From NCBI GenBank assembly GCA_001799675.1, contig MGTX01000029.1, positions 1 to 54,541 of the forward strand: a stretch of DNA of 54,541 nt, given 5' to 3'. Shown here one piece after another: positions 48,854 to 54,541 of the stretch. The notes beneath the pieces were generated by a model. It did no database searches, was not told where the DNA came from, and saw only the letters and a list, made by a program, of their open reading frames with translations. This DNA is from Elusimicrobia bacterium GWA2_66_18. GTDB taxonomy: Bacteria > Elusimicrobiota > Elusimicrobia > UBA1565 > UBA9628. The translations under genes and the position numbers were made by a program. Numbering within the stretch: the stretch's first letter is position 1; each line of letters opens with the position of its first letter.

Positions 48854-51229
48854 GTGAAGCGTTACGCGTGCATCCACGGCCACTTCTATCAGCCCCCGCG
48901 GGAGAATCCGTGGACGGGAGAGGTGGAACGCCAGCCTTCGGCCGGGCGCGACCATGACTGGAACGCGCGCGTGGCCCGAGAGTGCTACGTCCCCAACGGC
49001 GAGGCCCGCGTGGTGGACGGCGCCGGCCGCATCGTCAACGTCGTCGCCAACTACGAGCATCTTTCCTTCAATTTCGGCCCGACCCTGCTGTCCTGGTTCG
49101 AGGATGCGCACCCCCACGCCTACGCCCAGCTCCTCGAGGCCGACCGCCGCAGCGTCGAGCGGCTGGGCGGGCACGGCAACGCCATCGCCCAGCCTTTCCA
49201 CCACGCGATCCTGCCGCTCGCCGACTCCCGCGACCGCGAGACCGAGATCCGCTGGGGCTTGGCGGACTTCCGAAAGCGCTTCGGGCGTGAGGCCGAGGGG
49301 ATGTGGCTTCCCGAGTGCGCCGTCGATGACGCCACGCTCGCGGCCCTCGCGCGCGCCGGCGTCAAGTTCACGATCCTCGAGCCCCACCAGGCCGAGTCCG
49401 TGCGCCCGCTCGCGGGCGGGACCTGGCGGCCCGCCAAGGAGTCCCTCCGTGCCGGGGCGCCCTACCTATGGCGCGGCGAAGAGGGCGAGGAACTGGCCCT
49501 CTTTTTCTACGACGGCCCCCTCTCCCGGGCCGTGGCTTTCGAGAACGCCATGTCGGACAGCCGTCTTTTCGCGCGCCGCATCGCGTCGCACCTGCCGCCG
49601 ACCGCGGAGGACGGCCTCTGCCTTCTGGCCACCGACGGCGAGAGCTACGGCCACCACGCGCGGTTCGGGGAGATGGGCCTGGCCCACCTCCTGCGCTACG
49701 CCCTGCCCCACGTCGGTGTCGAGGCGGTCAACCTGGGCTGGTACCTGGCCAAGCACCCGCCGCGCCACCAGGTCCGGCTGAAGAGCGGGGGCACCTCCTG
49801 GAGCTGCGCCCACGGCGTGGAGCGTTGGCGCTCGGACTGCGGCTGCGGCGAGGCCGAGGGGCATCATCAGCGCTGGCGCCGCCCCCTGCGCGAGGCCCTG
49901 GAGCGCCTGCGCGGCCTGCTGGCCGCGCTCTACGAGGAGCAGGCGCGCGGGCTCGTGCCGGACCCGTGGGCGGCGCGCGACGCCTATGGCGCGGTCGTGC
50001 TCGACCGCGGCGAGGAGACTATCCAACGTTTCCTGAGCGCCCACGTCCCCGGGATCAAGGACGAGGCGTCGCGCGTGCGCGCGCTCAAGCTGCTGGAGCT
50101 CCAGCGCCATTCGCTCATGATGTTCACCAGCTGCGGCTGGTTCTTCGACGAGCTCTCCCGGCTGGAGCCGGTGCAGGTCCTCCTCTACGCGGCACGAGCG
50201 CTGGAGCTGGCGCGGGACCTGGGGACCGAGCTGGAGAAGGGCTTCGTGTCGGACCTCGCCCTGGCGCCGAGCAACGACGCGGCCCTGCAAGACGGCGCCG
50301 GCGTCTGGGAGCGCCGCGTCAAACCCCAGGTCGTGACCCGTGACCACGTCGCGGCGCACTACGCCGCGGCGCTGCTCTTCGAGGACAGACCCGCCGAGAG
50401 CATCCACCACCACCGGGTCCGCTGCGAAAAGTTCACGCGACGCGCGGCCGCCGGCGTCACCGTGGCGGCGGGCTTCGCCGAGTTCACGGACGGGGTCGTC
50501 GGAGAGCGCTGGAAGCGCAGCTTCTTCTCGGCGGTCCTGCCCGGCCAGCGCGTCCAGGCCTTCGTCTGCGGCGAGCTCCCCGCCGAGAGGTTCGAGGCGC
50601 TGCTCGGCGACGCGGCGAGCGCCGGCCAGACCTGCGCCCTGCCGCCGGGGCGCGTATTCCTTTTGCGCGACCTGAGGCCGGACGAGCGCGAGCGCGTACT
50701 GACGCTGGTGCTCAAGCGGCGCATCGCGCGCTGGGAGGCGGGCGCGCACGAGCTGCTCGAGGAGGCCCTGCCGCTCGTCGAGCAGTTCCGCGGCCTGGGG
50801 CTGAGCCTGCCGCCGGGCCTGGGCGAGGAGACGCAGGTCGCGCTGGCCCACGCGCTCAACGACGCCGCGGGCCGCTTCGCCGAGGGCATCTTCGGAGCCG
50901 TCGATGAGGCGCGCTCCGTCCTTGCCCGAGCCAAGGCGGCGGGCTTGGAAGTGCCGGTCGCCGGGGCCGAGGCGACGTGGAACCAAGGGATTTCACGCGT
51001 ACTGGACGGCCTCGAGAAGGATTTCACGGATTCCAGCCGCAGGGATCTCCGGGAGGCCGTCGAGGTCGCGGCCTTGGCGGGCCTCGGGGACTGGCGGCCC
51101 GCCGCGCAGACCCGCTACTTCAGGCTCCTGCAGGCGCGGGCAACGGCGGCTCCGGCGGCCGCCGAACTGGCCGCGGCGCTGGGCATCGCGCTGGGCGCTT
51201 CGCCCGAAGGCGTCAGGAAGCCGGAATGA
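48854..51229 (+). CDS. DUF3536-containing GH57-family glycoside hydrolase
   Basis: 791 residues. The N-terminus (YACIHGHFYQPPRENPW) and VANYEHLSFNFGPTLLSWFE are typical of GH57/DUF3536. The nucleophile Glu is in GMWLPECAVDD and the acid/base Asp in LLATDGESYGHH. The C-terminal ~480 residues form the DUF3536 helical part (MMFTSCGWFFDELSRLE). It probably acts on alpha-glucans. Convergent with and overlapping the AI-2E gene by 17 bases. Confidence 0.93.
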   Translation: MKRYACIHGHFYQPPRENPWTGEVERQPSAGRDHDWNARVARECYVPNGEARVVDGAGRIVNVVANYEHLSFNFGPTLLSWFEDAHPHAYAQLLEADRRSVERLGGHGNAIAQPFHHAILPLADSRDRETEIRWGLADFRKRFGREAEGMWLPECAVDDATLAALARAGVKFTILEPHQAESVRPLAGGTWRPAKESLRAGAPYLWRGEEGEELALFFYDGPLSRAVAFENAMSDSRLFARRIASHLPPTAEDGLCLLATDGESYGHHARFGEMGLAHLLRYALPHVGVEAVNLGWYLAKHPPRHQVRLKSGGTSWSCAHGVERWRSDCGCGEAEGHHQRWRRPLREALERLRGLLAALYEEQARGLVPDPWAARDAYGAVVLDRGEETIQRFLSAHVPGIKDEASRVRALKLLELQRHSLMMFTSCGWFFDELSRLEPVQVLLYAARALELARDLGTELEKGFVSDLALAPSNDAALQDGAGVWERRVKPQVVTRDHVAAHYAAALLFEDRPAESIHHHRVRCEKFTRRAAAGVTVAAGFAEFTDGVVGERWKRSFFSAVLPGQRVQAFVCGELPAERFEALLGDAASAGQTCALPPGRVFLLRDLRPDERERVLTLVLKRRIARWEAGAHELLEEALPLVEQFRGLGLSLPPGLGEETQVALAHALNDAAGRFAEGIFGAVDEARSVLARAKAAGLEVPVAGAEATWNQGISRVLDGLEKDFTDSSRRDLREAVEVAALAGLGDWRPAAQTRYFRLLQARATAAPAAAELAAALGIALGASPEGVRKPE

Positions 51230-52196
51230 GCCTCAGCTCTTCGCGGGCGTAATACAGCAGCGTCGGGGCGAGGATCACCCCCGGCACTCCCAGCAGGGCC
51301 TCCCCCACCAGCAGCGCCAGCAAAGTCGCCCACATCGGAAGCTGGATGCGCGAGCCGACGATGCGGCTGTTGAGGAAGTACTCCGCCTTATGGACGGCGA
51401 CGAGGAAGACGAGGGCCGCGGCCGCCATATGGTTTGAGCGCGTCAGCGCCGCCGCCACGATCACGACGTTGCTGATCACGTTGCCGGCGATGGGGATCAT
51501 CCCGCAAACGAAGGTCGTCGGGGTCAGGAAGGCGCGGAAAGGAATGTCCACGCTGTAGAGGAAGACGGCCGTCGCCGCGGTGTTGATGGCGGCGATGATG
51601 ACCTGGGCGCCCATGACGCGCTCGAAGCTGTCCATGAAGAGTTCGCCGCGGCGGCGGCACTCGCCCAGGAGTTCCGCGTAGAGATTCCCCTTCTCCGGCG
51701 GCGCGGGCTCGGAGGACAGGAAGCGCAGGACCGCGACCGCGATGCCGACGAGGACCTGGAAGAAGTCGCGGGTCAGAAGGCCGCTGGTCTTGGTCAGCGC
51801 GCGGGCGTTCTCCTTGGCGGCGCCGAGGATGTACTCGCGCAGGTCCGAGACGTTGTCCACGGGCCACGGCAGGCCCAGGCTCGCGGCCAGTTCGTCCAGG
51901 CGCGGCAGGACGCGGTCGACGAGGACGGGCAGGCGCTCCAGGCCGAGGCGGATGAAGGAGATGAAGATCATCGTCAGCAGGCCCGCGACCACGGCGAAGA
52001 GGCCGACCGAGGACCAGCGCGCCAGGAAGGGCTTGACCCCCGCCTTGCGCAGGAGCAGGTCGGTCCGGTCCAGGATCAGGTAGGCGAAGAGCCCGGCCAG
52101 CAGGCAGGGGCCCAGGCCGAAGCGCGCGACCGCAGCCAGCGCGAGCAGGAAGAGGAGGTGGGCGATCCGGCGAGGTCCGGTCGCGGCCTGGAGCAT
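51213..52196 (-). CDS. AI-2E/PerM-family transporter-like membrane protein
   Basis: 327 residues with about eight membrane helices in the AI-2E/PerM pattern: two N-terminal helix pairs, a soluble middle segment (~95-190), and a C-terminal bundle (FLTPTTFVCGMIPIAGNVIS, LLVGEALLGVPGVILAP). The substrate is unknown; export or channel roles are reported for relatives. ATG 52196 is chosen because TATCCT lies six bases upstream and homology starts there; the frame upstream to 52457 reads over the divergent promoter. Confidence 0.86.
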   Translation of the reverse strand: MLQAATGPRRIAHLLFLLALAAVARFGLGPCLLAGLFAYLILDRTDLLLRKAGVKPFLARWSSVGLFAVVAGLLTMIFISFIRLGLERLPVLVDRVLPRLDELAASLGLPWPVDNVSDLREYILGAAKENARALTKTSGLLTRDFFQVLVGIAVAVLRFLSSEPAPPEKGNLYAELLGECRRRGELFMDSFERVMGAQVIIAAINTAATAVFLYSVDIPFRAFLTPTTFVCGMIPIAGNVISNVVIVAAALTRSNHMAAAALVFLVAVHKAEYFLNSRIVGSRIQLPMWATLLALLVGEALLGVPGVILAPTLLYYAREELRLIPAS

Positions 52197-52202
52197 GGCG
52201 GT

Positions 52203-52313
52203 AGGATAGCAAATGGATGCTCGCCGGCTAAGCCCGCGCTTAACGAGTTCGCGGCGCGCATAAGCGGAAATTAGACGCCGCTTAGGACGGGCGCAGGCCG
52301 GGAGGGCTACCCT
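52203..52313. promoter_or_regulatory. divergent promoter region with TAAGC inverted repeats
   Basis: TATCCT (52208-52203, minus) serves the AI-2E gene and TACCCT (52308-52313, plus) serves the kinase, each six bases from ATG. Between them lie TAAGC-CCGC-GCTTA at 52229-52242 and TAAGCGG...CCGCTTA at 52261-52284. These are likely binding sites for one regulator. Confidence 0.5.
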
Positions 52314-52319
52314 GTCAGC

Positions 52320-53444
52320 ATGAACACAGCTTCCTGCCGCATTCTCGCGGTCGACGACGACCCCGGCGCTCTCAAGCTCGTCCGGCGCGTGGTCGAGGGC
52401 ATGGGCCATCGCGTCGAGGCCGCGGCCAGCCGCGCCGAGGCGAGCGCGCGCATTCATGGAGAGTCATTCGGCGCGCTTCTCACCGACGTCAGGATGGAGT
52501 CCTCCGACGCGGGGGTGCGCTTGGCCGCAGAGGCCCACGTCCTGCGTCCGGACCTGCCGATCATTCTGATGACGGGGCGCTTGGATATGGAGACGGCTCT
52601 TCCGGCCCTGCGCAACGGCGCCTGCGACTATCTGCCCAAGCCCTTCCGCCTCGACGATCTGCGCGCGGCGGTGGAGCGCGCGCTGTCCTCCCACGGGGGC
52701 CTGCCCGCGCCCGGAGACGACCTGCGCTCGGAGTTGAGCGCGGCCTACGGGGAACTACAGAAGGTGGAGCGCACGCGCGAGGGCATGCTCGCCATCATCA
52801 GCCACGAATTACGCACGCCGATGTGCACCGCCGAGTTGGCCGCGCGCCAGCTCGAATCCGAGCCCTGCTCGGTCGAGGGAGAGACCGCGCGCCGCATCCT
52901 GCGCGGCAGCTTGGCCCGCCTCGACGAGGCCATCCAGGCCATCATTCTTCACGCGCGCCTCAGCGGAGGAAAACCTCTGTCGCCGCTGGCGGATGTGGAC
53001 TTCGAGGAGGTCGTGCGCGAGCAGGTCCGCGCGCAGGGGGCGGCGGCCGCCGCGCTCGAGCAGGAGATCAAGGTCTCGGTGACGGGGCCGGCGCGGCCGG
53101 TCCGCGGGGACCGCCCGCTGCTTGCGACCGCCGTGCGCCACCTTCTGAGCAATGCCCTGCGCTTCAACCGTCCGGGCGGGCGGGCGCGGATCGGCTTGGA
53201 GTTCCGGCCGCAGGAGGCGACCCTGACGGTCGCCGACGACGGCGAGGGCATTCCGGTCTGCGCCCAGAGCCGGATCTTCGACCCCTACTACCAGGCCGCG
53301 GATTATCTCACGCGGCGCGTCGGGGGATTGGGACTGGGGCTGGCCATCGTGCGCCGGGTCTTCGAGGGCCACGGCGGCGGGGTGGCGGTGGAGAGCAAAC
53401 CCGGAGAGGGCAGCGTCTTTCGGGCCTGGGCGCCCCTGAGCTAG
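52320..53444 (+). CDS. receiver-histidine kinase fusion
   Basis: 374 residues, cytoplasmic. An N-terminal receiver (DDD at 12-14, phospho-acceptor Asp56 in LLTDVRME, Lys in YLPKPFRL) leads through a short coiled coil to HisKA with His162 (IISHELRTP). An ATPase domain follows (LLSNALRFN, VADDGEGIP, GLGLGLAIVRRVFEGHGG). The receiver-first order suggests it takes phosphate or input from another kinase. Converges on the second kinase, with stops overlapping. Confidence 0.92.
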   Translation: MNTASCRILAVDDDPGALKLVRRVVEGMGHRVEAAASRAEASARIHGESFGALLTDVRMESSDAGVRLAAEAHVLRPDLPIILMTGRLDMETALPALRNGACDYLPKPFRLDDLRAAVERALSSHGGLPAPGDDLRSELSAAYGELQKVERTREGMLAIISHELRTPMCTAELAARQLESEPCSVEGETARRILRGSLARLDEAIQAIILHARLSGGKPLSPLADVDFEEVVREQVRAQGAAAAALEQEIKVSVTGPARPVRGDRPLLATAVRHLLSNALRFNRPGGRARIGLEFRPQEATLTVADDGEGIPVCAQSRIFDPYYQAADYLTRRVGGLGLGLAIVRRVFEGHGGGVAVESKPGEGSVFRAWAPLS

Positions 53445-54349
53445 ACGAACAACGCGAGGACGGCGTTGAAGCGGCGGGCGAACTCGGCCGCCAGTCCGTG
53501 GAATTCCAGGGGCTGGGTGTACACCTCGAGGGGGCGGGCCAGATCGATGGGCGCGACGGGGATGGTGAAGCAGAAGGTCGCGCCGCAACCCTTCCAGCTC
53601 TCGGCCCAGATGCGGCCGCCGTGCAGTTCCACCATGGCGCGGGCCAGCGTCAGGCCCAGGCCCGTGCCCTCGGTCTTGCGCGCGCTGACGCTGCCGGCCT
53701 GCTCGAACATCCCGAAGATCTTCTCCAGATCCTCGGCGGCGATGCCGCAGCCCGAGTCCTTGACCTTGAAGAGGAGCGTGCCCTGGTGCTCGTAGCGGCC
53801 CTGGGACACGGAGACGGTCACCGCGCCTCGGGCGGGCGTGTACTTGATGGCGTTGGAGAGAAGGTTGATAAGAACCTGCACGACGCGCCGGTTATCGGCC
53901 GCGCAGCGCGGCAGGAGCGGATCGACCGCTTTGAGGATCCGAACGCTCTTGGAGGTGGCGGCGGCCGTCACGGCGTCCACTGCGTCATCGACCAGAGCGC
54001 GGGCGTCGCAGGCTTGCTTGGAGATCGCCATCTTTCCGGCGGCGATCTTGGAGTAGTCCATGATATCGTTGACCAGCCCCTCCAGGCGCCGGGTGTTGCG
54101 CATGGCCAGAGATAGCATCTGCTTCTCGTCGGCCTGCAGACGGTCGGCCACCTGCTCGGCGAAGATCTCGAGGCCCAGGCGGATGGAGGTCACGGGCGCG
54201 CGCAGTTCATGGGTGAGGTAGGCGGCCTGGGCCTGATGCCCGGCGGCCGTGCGCCGTGTCTTGGCGCTCGCATGGGCGCCGGGGGCCGTCGCGGGCGCGG
54301 GGGCCTCGCGGATGACCAGGTCCTCCCAGGTCTGCTCGGTCGGGTTCAT
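53441..54349 (-). CDS. cytoplasmic sensor histidine kinase
   Basis: 302 residues without membrane helices or a recognised sensor domain; the first ~40 are Ala/Pro-rich. His47 in YLTHELRAP is the phospho-acceptor. ATPase motifs are LLSNAIKYTP, VKDSGCGIAAEDLEKIF, EGTGLGLTLARAMVELHGG and ATFCFTIP. A ~30-residue tail follows. TATCCT lies seven bases before ATG. It is placed tail-to-tail with the receiver-kinase fusion and may share its pathway. Confidence 0.92.
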   Translation of the reverse strand: MNPTEQTWEDLVIREAPAPATAPGAHASAKTRRTAAGHQAQAAYLTHELRAPVTSIRLGLEIFAEQVADRLQADEKQMLSLAMRNTRRLEGLVNDIMDYSKIAAGKMAISKQACDARALVDDAVDAVTAAATSKSVRILKAVDPLLPRCAADNRRVVQVLINLLSNAIKYTPARGAVTVSVSQGRYEHQGTLLFKVKDSGCGIAAEDLEKIFGMFEQAGSVSARKTEGTGLGLTLARAMVELHGGRIWAESWKGCGATFCFTIPVAPIDLARPLEVYTQPLEFHGLAAEFARRFNAVLALFV

Positions 54350-54449
54350 ACCTGAGAGGATAGCCGCGCGCTGTTACAAGGCTATTACGGTTACCGTTTT
54401 TTTGTCGTCTTTTTACCGTAGCGCGGTAGATACTTTCCCTTGCCGGGGC

Positions 54450-54455
54450 TACTCT
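54450..54455 (+). promoter_or_regulatory. -10 box of the last, partial gene
   Basis: TACTCT six bases before ATG 54462, the leaderless spacing again. The upstream stretch from 54362 is AT-rich (TTACGGTTACCG) and contains no gene. Confidence 0.45.
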
Positions 54456-54461
54456 GAATCC

Positions 54462-54541
54462 ATGAACACGCGAACATGGATTCAGGCCGGGTGGGTGCTT
54501 CTTTCCTCTTTGTCGGCCGCCTCCGCCGCGGCGGCGCCGTC
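54462..54541 (+). CDS. start of an exported protein (cut by window end)
   Basis: Only 26 codons are present. They form a signal peptide: NTRTW, then IQAGWVLLSSLSAASAAAAP. The function cannot be judged. It is kept because of the clear signal peptide and the TACTCT box six bases upstream. Confidence 0.5.
   Translation, partial: MNTRTWIQAGWVLLSSLSAASAAAAP

Noticed and set aside
1..54541. CRISPR arrays and prophage
   Set aside because: No regularly spaced direct repeats, cas genes, phage structural genes or integrases were seen. The tandem repeats found are only two-copy.

Overview
The window is G+C-rich, densely packed bacterial DNA from a diderm. It carries an exported outer-membrane-type beta-barrel, a Lol-like ABC system and a lipoprotein-sorting LolA-like protein. 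It also has the MEP isoprenoid enzyme IspG in its long form, many signal-peptide proteins of unknown function, and HEAT-repeat and permuted-papain exported proteins. This style recalls environmental Elusimicrobiota, but that assignment is inference; no rRNA or marker gene here fixes it. Genes often overlap by a few bases, and convergent pairs share their last codons.

Layout. 1-5.1 kb: a PAS hybrid histidine kinase (5' end broken or frameshifted), a YoeB toxin relic, a lone receiver protein and RecQ. 5.1-11.9 kb: a phosphate and polyphosphate neighbourhood with polyphosphate kinase, a CYTH/triphosphate-tunnel protein, SixA, the PiT transporter with its DUF47 partner, and a scar fusing the start of a PhoB-like regulator to the end of PhoU. 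The recQ-ppk gap is a large imperfect palindrome. 11.9-26.8 kb: a PIN/NYN-like RGG protein, an SDR, an exported two-gene unit whose second member is a permuted and apparently inactivated PEP-synthase-like protein, a flippase, VanZ, a phosphoesterase, UbiB, Hsp20, a dipeptide epimerase, a HEAT protein and an S1C protease. 26.8-31.6 kb: tRNA-Arg(UCU), a HigBA module, a trypsin-like protein, a coupled nucleotidyltransferase/62-aa protein/exported zincin unit, and a YiiX-like protein preceded by several hairpins. 31.6-41.3 kb: a zinc-ribbon SDR, an RDD protein, IspG, an aminopeptidase relic, a DUF4143 ATPase, a HEAT protein and two tandem exported glycosidases. 41.3-45.0 kb: an accessory island (IS630, a DUF7718/DUF5647-like pair, an AT-rich membrane gene, RelBE) flanked by two copies of a beta-barrel gene 3' end. 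45.0-54.5 kb: the barrel/LolD/LolE/LolA-like operon, a GH57 DUF3536 enzyme, an AI-2E-type transporter, two histidine kinases and the start of an exported protein.

The strongest cross-cutting signal is promoter architecture. At about eighteen starts a TATAAT-like hexamer ends six or seven bases before ATG or GTG, with no ribosome-binding site. This places the expected transcription start on the start codon and implies widespread leaderless mRNAs. Internal operon genes and recent arrivals instead carry normal GGAGG sites. Several divergent pairs have their two -10 boxes overlapping or within about 10-15 bp, so they should compete for polymerase.
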